Both the position numbers and the translations under genes were made by a program. Positions 1 through 9,747 of a stretch of DNA of 64,000 bases are shown here, one piece after another. The DNA is from Shewanella psychropiezotolerans. Its GTDB lineage: Bacteria > Pseudomonadota > Gammaproteobacteria > Enterobacterales > Shewanellaceae. The stretch spans positions 2,410,001 to 2,474,000 of the forward strand of contig NZ_CP041614.1 of NCBI RefSeq assembly GCF_007197555.1, in the 5' to 3' direction. A model generated the notes under the pieces. That model made no database searches. It was not told the origin of the DNA and saw only the letters and a program-made list of their open reading frames with translations. Numbering within the stretch: position 1 is the first letter of the stretch; each line of letters starts with the position of its first letter.

Positions 1-1518
1 TTCGGCATCGACGTTAGCTTCATATTTGTACTGCATAAATTCAGTACCCACATACCAACCAACTATGCCAGCAGGAAGATCGATAGCTTCGAAGTTGATA
101 CCAGCATTCACACTTTGGAATTCCATGATATCTTGCTTAAGGGTATCGTGGCTTATTGCAGCAACAACAGCCTCACTGTTTCCTTCTGGACCGAAATTAA
201 ATTCACCACTCTTAACCATAGCCTCAACAGTTGGACGGTGTACATAGCCCTTACCGTAGTTGCTATTTTCAGCTAGATTATAGTGATAAGTGAAATCCCA
301 GCCAAAGTCATCATGCTCACCGACTAAACCAACTTGGATATCTGTGCTGTAATCGATTGTAGATGAATCACGGGTACCTACGTCGGTGAAACGATAGTAA
401 ACTCGGCCATCATTTTCATTTTTACTTGTGCCAGTGTTAGTACCATCGGCTGAGTAATTTTGAATATCAACTTGACCAGCATCAACATTAAACCAGCCAG
501 CTGCAGGAGCGAAACGACCGAAAGTCTCGTTACGTGAGAATAGGCCTTGAGTTTCAAACATGATTTCGTCAGATAGCTCGTAATTTGCAGTTACATAACC
601 TGCAGTATACTTACGCGCGGCGTGATCGGCTGCTTCTGAGGTGTAGTCATAACCACAGATATAATCGCCATCACCATAATCGTAAACATGGCCGCCACCG
701 ACCATTTTTTTGTTATCACAGGCAGCCATTGGGCTAAACTGTCCTGAAGTCATATCCAAAAAGTTACGGGCATATGCAGAAACACCCGTCGTATCGGCAT
801 ATTTCTCTGCTAATGTGTTAGTAGAGCTTGTGAACCAACGATCACGTTGGAAGATAATTTCACGACTCTGATGTTCGAATGAGAAAGTTAGACTGCCCTT
901 GTCGCTGCTCGTACCACCTATGATGTGAGTTTTCCACTCTTCACCACCAGCTTGTTGAGGGTTAGTACCCGTACCGGAGATCTCTAGTCCTTCAAAATCT
1001 TTCTTAAGGATAATATTAACAACACCAGCAACGGCATCAGAACCATAAACAGCTGAAGCACCATCAGAAAGGATTTCGATGCGTTCAATAGCGGCAGTAG
1101 GAATGGTGTTTAAGTTAACTGCTGTGCCACCCATAGTCGGTGAACCAGGCATACGTTTGCCGTTTAGAAGAACCAAAGTTCTGTCTGCTCCAGCACCACG
1201 CAAGTTGATATTAGCTTGGCTCTGCCAAGAGCTACCCGATGATTCGGCGCTTGAGCCGAAGGTGTTTAAGTTACTACGACGTAAAACATCGGCGACTGAC
1301 ATAGCGCCAGTTTTTTCCATATCAGCAGCGGTAATAGTCGTTACCGGTGAAGATCCTTCTAAGTCAGTACGTTTTATACGTGAACCAGTAACTTGAATTC
1401 TTTCTACTTTTTCATCATCACTTGCAGCAAATACGACTGGCGCAGTTAATGCGGCAGTTGCAGCACCACTAATTAATGCAAAACGTACAGCTTTAGCCAT
1501 TTTTGAGTTTGGCAGCAT
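1..1518 (-). CDS. TonB-dependent outer-membrane receptor, N-terminal part (gene runs off the window)
   Basis: The minus-strand frame is open for 506 codons from the ATG at 1518 to the window edge, so only the N-terminal half or so is present. The start is preceded by AGGGAGAACAAA. A signal peptide ends near residue 31 (APVVFA). A TonB-like stretch (KVERIQVTGSRIKRTD) follows, then a plug domain to about residue 165 with motifs VADVLRR, LRGAGADRTLVLLNGKRMP, IERIEILSDGASAVYGSDA and VAGVVNIILKKDF. The rest is beta-barrel. This form (GSRIKR, LSDGASAVYG) is typical of the large receptor families of Shewanella and Xanthomonas, which import peptides, glycans or siderophores using TonB energy. The substrate cannot be told from the sequence. 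Confidence 0.93.
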   Translation of the reverse strand, partial: MLPNSKMAKAVRFALISGAATAALTAPVVFAASDDEKVERIQVTGSRIKRTDLEGSSPVTTITAADMEKTGAMSVADVLRRSNLNTFGSSAESSGSSWQSQANINLRGAGADRTLVLLNGKRMPGSPTMGGTAVNLNTIPTAAIERIEILSDGASAVYGSDAVAGVVNIILKKDFEGLEISGTGTNPQQAGGEEWKTHIIGGTSSDKGSLTFSFEHQSREIIFQRDRWFTSSTNTLAEKYADTTGVSAYARNFLDMTSGQFSPMAACDNKKMVGGGHVYDYGDGDYICGYDYTSEAADHAARKYTAGYVTANYELSDEIMFETQGLFSRNETFGRFAPAAGWFNVDAGQVDIQNYSADGTNTGTSKNENDGRVYYRFTDVGTRDSSTIDYSTDIQVGLVGEHDDFGWDFTYHYNLAENSNYGKGYVHRPTVEAMVKSGEFNFGPEGNSEAVVAAISHDTLKQDIMEFQSVNAGINFEAIDLPAGIVGWYVGTEFMQYKYEANVDAE

Positions 1519-2189
1519 TTTGTTCTCCCTGACACTTATTATGTTTTTAATAATTTGGTTTTAATTTTTATATAGCAACAAATGCAATCAGTCATACGCT
1601 TGTTAATTTTATTAAACGAATATTGATTAATGTTGCTAGGAGTGGGATATAAGCACGTAGTGATAACATCTGCAATGGTATGTAAACGAGAAGGATTAAA
1701 GCGCATTACTACTTTTGGTTAACTTGCCCACCCCTTTCTCGCAACACTTCAGGCTGTTGTAAATCTGTTAATCAATGGCTTAGGTTACAATTATAATGGG
1801 TGTGTTAATCTTTGGGCATTTTATATTCTGTTTCTATTTGTTCGGAGAGCTTTATAAATGTTTCCCTGGGTTAAATCGGTAACATATGGTTAACCGGATA
1901 ATCGTGAAAAAAGTATTCGATTGAAACAAATATAATCATCTTGTGATTTTGGTCACCATTTTGATCTCCTTGTTTTGTTTTTAGTTTGTTTGAAATATCA
2001 TCAATTTTACAAGTTTGATGTATTTGTAAATAAGTTTAATGTTTGAGTTTGTTGTTTTTGTAAGCGACTTGTGATCAGAGGAAATCAATATTAGAAGACA
2101 GAAAGTCAGCCATCATAAATTGATGGCTGTGGAAAATACTGAATGATATGTAATAAATAGTTGAGCAGTACCTGTTTCCGTGTAGATAT
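1519..2189. other. Intergenic region between TonB receptor and TDT transporter
   Basis: About 670 AT-rich bases with no credible reading frame. It must carry the receptor promoter on its left side. The only clear structure is the hairpin at 2107-2129. I see no repeat or RNA gene. Confidence 0.5.
2107..2129 (-). terminator. Hairpin downstream of the TDT transporter gene
   Basis: Perfect 9-bp stem CAGCCATCA / TGATGGCTG with a 5-base loop, 60 bases beyond the stop codon of the minus-strand transporter gene. The T-tract on the minus strand is weak (GACTTTCTG), so termination is plausible but not certain. Confidence 0.45.
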
Positions 2190-3176
2190 TTATGCTCTCC
2201 AAGCACTAGGACTGTAGTGAGATAAGTAACGATAGGCGACATATATGACCACTGCGGTTGCGATAAACAGTTCGCCCTCTGCTGCTTGCTGGATAAGGCT
2301 GGTGAATTGATTCATTCCATAGGTCTCAGTTAGCCAGTAGTAGGTCTTGAACAGAGCTGTTGCGCCTATGACCATAGGGAAGGTAAATGCAGCATAGCCA
2401 GGTGAGAAGGGCAGTGTTAACAAATGAAAGAAGGCCAGATAGATAACCGACGTCATTAAGACTGCAATGCTGAGCAGAAGTGCGACAACAACAATCGAAG
2501 GCTGGGTGCTAATCGTCAGGTAACCGGCTAAAGATAAACTGGCGGGGGCAGCCAGTATGGCAATGGTGGGTTTAGCTGCATCGGCAATGGGGGCACAAAA
2601 TATCAGGCGGTATAGCATGATTGGTAACATGACGAGGTAACACAGCATACCGAAGTTTAATGTGCCGTTAGCAATCCACTGAAGATTTTGAGCTGCCGAC
2701 TCAGCATGACTAGGGAAGCTTACGGCGGCGACTATGATACCAATAGGCGGCACAAACCAACTTGGTACCATATGCTCTAACTTAAAATCTATGGCTCTAT
2801 AGAAAACAAACATACTGAGGAAGACCAAGTGGATGATTATGGCTAGTAACCAGATTATTTGACCTGTAGCTGCTGAGTATTGACCGATGGAGTTTGAAAT
2901 GACCATAAGCGCCATGGCAAACGTTGGGATCACGCTGCCTATGACCGGGTGAGTGAGCTCCTCATGTAAAACCTTTGGGTGAAGTACAAATTTAATCACC
3001 AGGCTTGCAAGCAAGATAGCCGCAATAGCAGCGCTGATGATTTGGCCTCGACCTCCCATAGCTGGAAGCATACTCTCCCATGCCCAACCTAGGCTAGCGA
3101 TAGCAAGTGCTAAGCCGGCCATAGGGCTTGGTAAACGAGAGACTCGGTGAGAAAGGAGGTTAAAAGTAGATTTCAT
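2190..3176 (-). CDS. TDT family transporter (TehA/SLAC1-like)
   Basis: Protein of 328 residues with about ten hydrophobic segments. The N-terminal LPSPMAGLALAIASLGWAWE and the later WFVPPIGIIVAA and FTFPMVIGATALFK stretches match the tellurite-resistance/dicarboxylate (TDT) family that includes TehA and SLAC1 anion channels. E. coli TehA has a similar length (about 330). It probably moves a small organic or inorganic anion across the inner membrane; the substrate is unknown. The gene lies 124 bp downstream of a methyltransferase gene in the same direction, which recalls the TehA-TehB pairing, although that methyltransferase belongs to a different family. Confidence 0.8.
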   Translation of the reverse strand: MKSTFNLLSHRVSRLPSPMAGLALAIASLGWAWESMLPAMGGRGQIISAAIAAILLASLVIKFVLHPKVLHEELTHPVIGSVIPTFAMALMVISNSIGQYSAATGQIIWLLAIIIHLVFLSMFVFYRAIDFKLEHMVPSWFVPPIGIIVAAVSFPSHAESAAQNLQWIANGTLNFGMLCYLVMLPIMLYRLIFCAPIADAAKPTIAILAAPASLSLAGYLTISTQPSIVVVALLLSIAVLMTSVIYLAFFHLLTLPFSPGYAAFTFPMVIGATALFKTYYWLTETYGMNQFTSLIQQAAEGELFIATAVVIYVAYRYLSHYSPSAWRA

Positions 3177-3299
3177 TTCTACTCCCTAGTTATTAAGTGA
3201 TGACTTAATGTTAAGGGAATAGACTCATTAAAAATATTTGATTCTAGTTAATCATGAGTTCAATTTAATTTAATTATGTATGACTAAATAGACTCCATA

Positions 3300-4376
3300 T
3301 TAGCTTGGTTTTAGCTTACAACGTAATAAGGTATGCCCGAGTCCAATGTCATCGATATCCTCATCGACATACAGACCGGCTTGGGAGATGAGACTCAACA
3401 TATCTTTAGAGTGATACATTCTACTGTCACCATTTGCCATGGCGGTGAAGTAGATAGAGGTGGCATTGACACAATATGCGCCGGCCTCGAACGGTTGCCT
3501 GTCCCAATAAGTTTCTAATATACACAGCTCACTTAGCGTCGTCATACTCAGTGCAGTCCGTTTCAGAATACTTAATATTTGCGGCTTGGAGAAGCAATCC
3601 AAAAATTGGCTCATCCAATAAAGGTCGCCCTCACGGCAGAAAGCTTGTGACTCATCGAGGAGGTTGCATTCATACCCCTGGACTCGGTCGGCTACATCTT
3701 TATTCTTAGCATTTTTTAAGGCGACTTTCAGCTGACCGGGGAGGTCCATGATGGTGATATTGACCTGGCTGTTATAGCCTGTGCATGCCAGTGCCCATTT
3801 TCCGGTATTACCGCCGACGTCGACGATATGTTTAGGCTGGTTTTTAAATATTAATGGCAGTAACTGGCCAAAAGCATGATCTGAATAGTAGTGATCGAAT
3901 TCGAACCAACTTTGTTTTACTTGCTCGGGTAATTCACTGAGAGTGGGGTAGATAGTCTCCCAATCACCGAATACTTTTAGTCCCTTTGGCTTGCCTTCGA
4001 CGAGTGATGCCTCTAACTCGTATACACCTTGGTAGCAAACATCATGGACAAAATTCAGGTTAACCTTGGCCATATCATCGTGTAGCAGGAAGAAACCAAT
4101 CTTATCCAAGCGATAACGTTCATCTTTATGCCAAACGAGTCTCATACTCAGGCCCATATCCAGTAATACGCTGACAGCATATTCAGATAACTGGGTGCTG
4201 TGTTGAATATCTTCGAGCAAACAGCCAGATTTACCCGCAGCATCTATCTGCTCTAATATGCCAAATTTGAGTAAACAGCGTGCGACTTGAAAACTGATAG
4301 GGGCGAAAGCAATTTTTTGTGCTTCAAATTTTGCATCGAAAGCACTGATATCCTGTGGAGACTGATAGAAAGGCAT
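3300..4376 (-). CDS. SAM-dependent O-methyltransferase (HIOMT/COMT-like)
   Basis: The protein has 358 residues from the ATG at 4376. An in-frame GTG at 4418 would add 14 residues; neither start has a clear Shine-Dalgarno sequence. The N-terminal third (residues 10-110) is helical and resembles the winged-helix dimerisation domain of plant-type O-methyltransferases (PF00891 group). SAM motif I is HIVDVGGNTGKWALACTG near residue 185, followed by ITIMDLPGQL (acidic residue binding the ribose). The later DLYWMSQFLDCFSKPQ stretch corresponds to the conserved region after motif III, where the family usually has a catalytic His; that His is not obvious here. The substrate is unknown. It lies directly upstream of a TehA-like transporter gene. 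Confidence 0.75.
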   Translation of the reverse strand: MPFYQSPQDISAFDAKFEAQKIAFAPISFQVARCLLKFGILEQIDAAGKSGCLLEDIQHSTQLSEYAVSVLLDMGLSMRLVWHKDERYRLDKIGFFLLHDDMAKVNLNFVHDVCYQGVYELEASLVEGKPKGLKVFGDWETIYPTLSELPEQVKQSWFEFDHYYSDHAFGQLLPLIFKNQPKHIVDVGGNTGKWALACTGYNSQVNITIMDLPGQLKVALKNAKNKDVADRVQGYECNLLDESQAFCREGDLYWMSQFLDCFSKPQILSILKRTALSMTTLSELCILETYWDRQPFEAGAYCVNATSIYFTAMANGDSRMYHSKDMLSLISQAGLYVDEDIDDIGLGHTLLRCKLKPS

Positions 4377-4519
4377 AATAAATGTAGACTCGGTTATATA
4401 AGTAAAAGCGCAAGTCACTCTATCATGTTGGAAGAAAATAACAGTATGATTTATCCGAGTTTATTTGTACTTTTATATTAACTTGTGATGCAGCCTGTAC
4501 TTGTCGTTAATAACACCAG

Positions 4520-5947
4520 TCAGTGGGTGACAGCCTCGAGCATGTCGGCAAATACACTTGGAAATGTTCCTACACCTATGACGGTTATGATAATGACCCA
4601 AGAAGTCACTTTTTCCCTTATATCAAGTTTACATGGGACAGAGGCGCTTTCAGTTTTAGCTAACATGATCATGATGATCCTAAGATAGAAATAAAGGCCT
4701 ATCACACTGGCAATCACCAAGAAGCTCATCGGCCACCAAAGCTGGCCGGAGATGGCTGCAGCGACAAGATAGAACTTTCCCATAAATCCTATGGTTAATG
4801 GTATCCCGGCTAAAGACAGCATGAGTACACTTAAACATGTTGCCTGCAGGGGTTGTCGCCAGAAAAGGCCGCTTAATTGCTTGATTGAGGTGGTATTTTC
4901 CAGCTGCATTAACACTGAGAAGGTACCTGTTAAGGTGATCATATAGGCGAGTAGATAAAAAACCATTGCTTCAAGATTAAAGCTTATATCATTTAGCAGG
5001 CTGGCATTACCCTCGAGTAATAACAACATAATCAGTAGATAACCAAAGTGAGAGATAGAGGAGAAGGCCAATATTCGCAGCAGTCTATCTTGCTGCAGTG
5101 CTAACAAGTTACCAATAAGCATAGATGCGACCGCGACTAGGGCGATGACGTCTAAAATTGTGCTATCGGTTTGCCACTCTCCATAACTGAACATCCTCCA
5201 TAACACGATAAAAGCTGACAATTTCGAGACGATAGCCAAGAGGGCCGTAGTGGGCAGAGGAGCTCCTTCAAAAATGTCTGCGACCCACAGATGACAAGGT
5301 ACCAGAGACAGTTTGAAACAAAGTCCTGTGAGAATAAAGATCATCCCGCTAGTGGTTAAATTCAGCGGCGAACTCGCTAGGTGCTGCAGCTTGTTTGTAG
5401 ACACTGCATCAAATGTCAGGCTGCCCGTTTGCAGATAGATGAGCGCGATTCCCATGAGTATCAAAGCCGAAGCGCCGGCCGATAGCACTAGGTATTTAAT
5501 TCCGGCTTCCTGACTATTAGGATTGTTATTTGAATAGGCGATAAGCCCGACGAAAGAGAGGCTCATTAGTTCTAAGGCCAGGAAGAAACTGGCGAAATGC
5601 TGACTGGCAATCATGGACACAGCGCCCAGACTGGCCGTCAATAACAGCAGATAATACTCTTCATTGGTGTTATCCGACTTATCCAGCCAATGATAAAGCT
5701 GAGACCAGAGAAAGACTAAGATGACTAATAATCCAGCAGAGACAAGGGCATTTACCGGGGTGAAAATAAATAGTAGCTCAGACGTGGCAGGGGCTTCAAT
5801 CAAGGACACTTGAACCAGACAAGCGCCAATTAAGCCCACACCTGTGATCAAAAAAGCATGAATGTGCGAGCGTTTTAAGGCAATACTCAGTAGCAAGATC
5901 AAAATTGTGCTCAACAATATGCCTGCCGGAAGGTAGTGGTTACTCAT
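4520..5947 (-). CDS. nuoN: NADH-quinone oxidoreductase subunit N
   Basis: Inner-membrane proton-pumping subunit of respiratory complex I, 475 residues with about 14 transmembrane helices (E. coli NuoN 485). Family features include FFLALELMSLSFVGLIAY, with the Glu in the transmembrane channel, KLSLVPCHLWVADIFEGAP, the signature of antiporter-like subunits, and AGIPLTIGFMGKFYL. The ATG overlaps the nuoM stop as ATGA. It is the last gene of the operon; no strong terminator is visible in the 100 bases after the stop. Confidence 0.96.
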   Translation of the reverse strand: MSNHYLPAGILLSTILILLLSIALKRSHIHAFLITGVGLIGACLVQVSLIEAPATSELLFIFTPVNALVSAGLLVILVFLWSQLYHWLDKSDNTNEEYYLLLLTASLGAVSMIASQHFASFFLALELMSLSFVGLIAYSNNNPNSQEAGIKYLVLSAGASALILMGIALIYLQTGSLTFDAVSTNKLQHLASSPLNLTTSGMIFILTGLCFKLSLVPCHLWVADIFEGAPLPTTALLAIVSKLSAFIVLWRMFSYGEWQTDSTILDVIALVAVASMLIGNLLALQQDRLLRILAFSSISHFGYLLIMLLLLEGNASLLNDISFNLEAMVFYLLAYMITLTGTFSVLMQLENTTSIKQLSGLFWRQPLQATCLSVLMLSLAGIPLTIGFMGKFYLVAAAISGQLWWPMSFLVIASVIGLYFYLRIIMIMLAKTESASVPCKLDIREKVTSWVIIITVIGVGTFPSVFADMLEAVTH

Positions 5948-7542
5948 AGTGCACTTCCTGTTATGGCGTATAGCGCAAGTACTTGGGCTAATGGTTGCTC
6001 TAGCATGTCCAATAGTGGTTGTGGGTGTATCCCCAAAAGTATCAAGCCAGCTGCGATTGACATGAGAGTCAACTTCTCCTTCAGGCTAAGATCTGGGTAT
6101 GGGCTGGAGAGGGTAGGCGGTTTTGAGAGGGGAGCCACTTTGGCGCTTACTTGATCACTTGTCGATGTGAGGGCTATTTCTGTGTCAACTGTGGAGGCTG
6201 GGTCATCCAAGTCTGAGCCTCGGGTTTGAAAAGGCCCGAAGAAACTCTTTTGAATCATGCGCAGGGAATACACAGCGCCAAGTATCAAGCCCAAGGAGGC
6301 TAGAACGGCAAAACTAGCGTGCTGTTCTAAGGCGCCGACCAGTACGAGAAATTCTCCGATAAAATTGCCCAACCCCGGCATGCCTAGGGAGGCGATGGCG
6401 AAGAAGAGTCCCATGGCGCTCAGTTGAGGAAAATAGCGCCATAAGCCGGAAAATTGATGCAGATCCCGGCTATGAAGCCTTTGTTGTATCAGGCCGACTA
6501 ACATAAACAGAGCCGCGCTGCTCAGACCATGGGCGAGCATCTGCATCACAGCGCCCTGAAGTGCAATCATGTTCAGGCTAAAGCAACCTAAGAGTACGAA
6601 GCCCATATGGCTCACACTCGAGTAGGCCACTATGCGTTTCAAGTCATGTTGAGAAAAAGCCATCAAGGCGCCGTAGATGATGCTCAAAACGGCGAGGCTC
6701 ATCATCAGTGGCGACCAAAACTGCACCGCGTCGGGAAACAGGGGCAGTACGAATCGTATGATGCCGTAACCACCTGTCTTTAAGAGTATTGCCGCCAATA
6801 TAATACTCGCCGGAGTGGGGGCTTGGGTGTGGGCATCGGGTAACCAGGGGTGAAAGGGAAAGGCGGGCAGCTTGACCAGAAAAGCGATAATAAAACCTAA
6901 ACAGATCCAGATGGCCGTAGGGGAAGCGATGGGTGCGAGAATTAACACATGGTAGTTGAAGCTAAGCTGGCCGGTTTCCTGATAATGGAATACGACTAAG
7001 GCTATGGTGCTCAGTAGCATCAATAATCCGCCAGCCTGGGTAAATAAGAAGAATTTCAGCGCAGCATATCGACGGTTTTCATGTCCCCATATGGCAATAA
7101 GAAAATACATGGGAACCAACATGACTTCCCAGAAGACGAAGAAGAGCAGCAGATCCATCGCCAGAAAAACACCTATGATCCCGGCTAAGGTCCAGAGAAA
7201 ATTGAAGTAGAAGAATCCCTGATGTTTGTCAATCTCACTCCAGGCCGAAGAGAGGGCGGCTAGGCCCATCAATAGGGTTAGTAATATCAAGATCAGGCTA
7301 AGGCCATCCATGGAAAAGTGAGCCGTGATGTTAAACCTGTCAATCCAGACATGGCTCTCATCGAAAAGCCACTGACTGCTTCGGGCAAGTGGGCTGGTTA
7401 ATGTCAAAATCCCTATATAGGCCAAGCTGCCCAGGAGTGTGAACAGAGATATTCTGCGTGGCAAGTTTGGATTAAAGCCTTGACTGTACCAGGCCAGCAG
7501 TCCGCCCAGGAGTGGAATTAAGATTAACAAAGATAACGTCAT
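5944..7542 (-). CDS. nuoM: NADH-quinone oxidoreductase subunit M
   Basis: Antiporter-like membrane subunit of complex I, 532 residues (E. coli 509). The ATG at 7542 was chosen because it overlaps the nuoL stop (ATGA) and has GGGGAG upstream; an ATG at 7557 would add five residues. Conserved stretches are FFVFWEVMLVPMYFLIAIWG, PAFPFHPWLPDAHTQAP and YSSVSHMGFVLLG. Near residues 445-490 there is a polar, acidic insert (SDLDDPASTVDTE, then TSTSDQ) before the last helices that E. coli NuoM lacks. The insert explains the extra length. Confidence 0.96.
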   Translation of the reverse strand: MTLSLLILIPLLGGLLAWYSQGFNPNLPRRISLFTLLGSLAYIGILTLTSPLARSSQWLFDESHVWIDRFNITAHFSMDGLSLILILLTLLMGLAALSSAWSEIDKHQGFFYFNFLWTLAGIIGVFLAMDLLLFFVFWEVMLVPMYFLIAIWGHENRRYAALKFFLFTQAGGLLMLLSTIALVVFHYQETGQLSFNYHVLILAPIASPTAIWICLGFIIAFLVKLPAFPFHPWLPDAHTQAPTPASIILAAILLKTGGYGIIRFVLPLFPDAVQFWSPLMMSLAVLSIIYGALMAFSQHDLKRIVAYSSVSHMGFVLLGCFSLNMIALQGAVMQMLAHGLSSAALFMLVGLIQQRLHSRDLHQFSGLWRYFPQLSAMGLFFAIASLGMPGLGNFIGEFLVLVGALEQHASFAVLASLGLILGAVYSLRMIQKSFFGPFQTRGSDLDDPASTVDTEIALTSTSDQVSAKVAPLSKPPTLSSPYPDLSLKEKLTLMSIAAGLILLGIHPQPLLDMLEQPLAQVLALYAITGSAL

Positions 7543-9443
7543 CTTATGACTCCCCATGCGATAGCTAAGATGCTGAATAAGATCAGACTGGCGCTGTAGC
7601 CTCTAAGTTGCCCCGTTTGCAGCCGATTGAACATCAGGTGGAGGCGGTAGCTAACGGTCTCGAGTGCTCGAAAACTGGCATCAATAATGTCATGGCGATT
7701 GAGGAAAGTGAGTTTTTTAAAAGGTGTGATAAAAACGCGAGTGAACAAGGCATCGAAGCCCCAGCCTGAACGTATAAAACGGCTTAAACTTACTTTATTG
7801 ACGGGTTTATCTCTGTTGGTTTGACCAAACAGAAACCAAGCTAAGATCACACCGATTAACGGCACTAGAATAGGTAAGCCATGTTCGAGAGGCGTCAGGC
7901 TTGAAGATGAGCTAAGGGTTAACTCGCCAAACAGGTGCAAGACGCCTTGTGGCTGTATGCCGCCGAGTAAGGCGAGAGTCATCAAGACCACGAGGACTGC
8001 AGCCATAACCGTAGGGGTTTTATGGCTAGGCGCATGGCCAAGTTTTCCCATAAAGATAATAAAGAATAACTTGGCACTGTATAGCGCGGTAAATAATGCG
8101 CCTAATAAGGCTCCCCACCATAGGAGGGGCTGCTCAGCCATTGCCACCTGCTGTAAAATTAATTCCTTGCTGAAAAATCCTGATGTCATGGGCAAAGAGG
8201 CCAGGGCGGCGCAGCCTATGGCAAAGCTTAGAGCCAGTAAAGGCAGCTTCTTACTCAGGCCGCCCATCTTCATTATGTCTTGCTCATGATTCATGCAATA
8301 GATCAATGCCCCGGCACTGAGAAACAGCAGGGCCTTGAAAAATGCATGGGTCATCAGATGAAAGATTGCCGTGGATGCGGCGCCGACGCCTAAGGCTAAA
8401 AACATATAACCAAGCTGACTGATGGTCGAGTAGGCCAATATGCGTTTAAGATCCGTTTGAAACAGTGCCGAAGTCGCGCCAAGGAGTAGGGTCAATACCC
8501 CAATAACGGCGATAAAAAGCAATACTTGAGGGGCGAGTTGGTACAGGGCATCATTTCTTGCGATCAAGTATACGCCAGCGGTCACCATAGTCGCCGCGTG
8601 AATGAGCGCACTAACTGGTGTTGGGCCGGCCATGGCATCGGGTAACCAGGAGTGTAATGGCATCTGCGCCGACTTTCCCGCGGCGCCTGCAAATAAGAGC
8701 AAGCATGAAAGTGCAATTAATTGGTTTCCTCCCACGGTATTAGCCTGTAGAAGTGTTTGAGATTGCTGCTGTATCTGCTGAATATTGACGGTATCGAACT
8801 GATAAAAAAGCAGTATAATTCCGATTAACATGGCGGTGTCACCGATGCGGGTGATGATAAAAGCCTTGTTGGCGGCCTTGTTATTGTCAGTCTTTTGATA
8901 CCAAAAACCGATCAAGAGATAGCTGCACAGGCCCACGCCTTCCCATCCCAGATAGAGGACCACCAGATTGTCGGCAAGCACCAGAATCAGCATGGAAGAC
9001 ACAAACAGGTTTAAGTAAGCGAAGAAGCGGCATTGGTCGGTATCTTGGATCATATAACTTGCCGAATAGATATGGATCAGGGCGCCGATACAGCAGATGA
9101 TGGTGATCATCACCAGGGATAAGGGGTCCAGATACAGGCCAAAGTTCAGGTTTAGTGATCCTGGATTTTGAGTGGCTAACTCCGAAGACACTAATGCTGG
9201 AGCGCCTATATTGAGCCACTCACCCAAGGAAGTCTGAATGATAAACACCTCTTCATCCCAGACTTGCACATTGAGTATAAGGGCTAACAGGGCTGCCAGG
9301 CTCACAGAGCTCACCCCCAGTATTCTTGTCCACCGATCATTGGGCTGAACTAAAATTAATATTGCCGCGCTGCAAAGGGGAAGCAATGGGATGGCCATCA
9401 ACAGGTTATTCATCAATAGATCATTTATAAATAGACTGTTCAT
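7539..9443 (-). CDS. nuoL: NADH-quinone oxidoreductase subunit L
   Basis: Largest proton-pumping subunit of complex I, 634 residues (E. coli 613), with around 16 transmembrane helices and the long lateral amphipathic helix near the C-terminus. Diagnostic stretches include LYLGWEGVGLCSYLLIGFWY, GAAGKSAQMPLHSWLPDAM and YSTISQLGYMFLALG. The most upstream ATG is used (AAGGGATAAT precedes it). Internal Mets at residues 11 and 16 (MNNLLM) could be the true start, since NuoL usually begins just before the first helix. It is separated from nuoK by one base. Confidence 0.96.
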   Translation of the reverse strand: MNSLFINDLLMNNLLMAIPLLPLCSAAILILVQPNDRWTRILGVSSVSLAALLALILNVQVWDEEVFIIQTSLGEWLNIGAPALVSSELATQNPGSLNLNFGLYLDPLSLVMITIICCIGALIHIYSASYMIQDTDQCRFFAYLNLFVSSMLILVLADNLVVLYLGWEGVGLCSYLLIGFWYQKTDNNKAANKAFIITRIGDTAMLIGIILLFYQFDTVNIQQIQQQSQTLLQANTVGGNQLIALSCLLLFAGAAGKSAQMPLHSWLPDAMAGPTPVSALIHAATMVTAGVYLIARNDALYQLAPQVLLFIAVIGVLTLLLGATSALFQTDLKRILAYSTISQLGYMFLALGVGAASTAIFHLMTHAFFKALLFLSAGALIYCMNHEQDIMKMGGLSKKLPLLALSFAIGCAALASLPMTSGFFSKELILQQVAMAEQPLLWWGALLGALFTALYSAKLFFIIFMGKLGHAPSHKTPTVMAAVLVVLMTLALLGGIQPQGVLHLFGELTLSSSSSLTPLEHGLPILVPLIGVILAWFLFGQTNRDKPVNKVSLSRFIRSGWGFDALFTRVFITPFKKLTFLNRHDIIDASFRALETVSYRLHLMFNRLQTGQLRGYSASLILFSILAIAWGVIR

Positions 9444-9444
9444 A

Positions 9445-9747
9445 TTATCCCTTCAGCTTAGTGAGTTTATCGACATCAAGATCTTGCTGTTGCCGGTAAA
9501 TATGAATAACCAAAGCCAGGCCAACAGCAACTTCACAGGCGGCCAGTGTGAGGATGAATAGGTACATGAGTTGCCCATCGACATTGCCATGCAGATTCGA
9601 GGCGGCGACAAATATCAGGGCTACGCCATTGAGCATGATTTCCAGTGAGATCAGCATAAAGAGTAAATTTCGGCGGCTAAGTAAGCCGAACAGGCCGATA
9701 GCGAACAGCACACCACTTAACACCAGTACCCAAGTGATCTCTATCAT
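9445..9747 (-). CDS. nuoK: NADH-quinone oxidoreductase subunit K
   Basis: Small membrane subunit of complex I, 100 residues, the same length as E. coli NuoK, with three transmembrane helices. The two buried glutamates needed for proton movement lie in LLFMLISLEIMLNGVALIFV and in LAACEVAVGLALVI. The start overlaps the nuoJ stop as ATGA. Confidence 0.97.
   Translation of the reverse strand: MIEITWVLVLSGVLFAIGLFGLLSRRNLLFMLISLEIMLNGVALIFVAASNLHGNVDGQLMYLFILTLAACEVAVGLALVIHIYRQQQDLDVDKLTKLKG

Noticed and set aside
4377..4418. GTG at 4418 as the methyltransferase start
   Set aside because: It adds a 14-residue extension with no ribosome site; the ATG at 4376 is equally or more likely. The choice remains uncertain.
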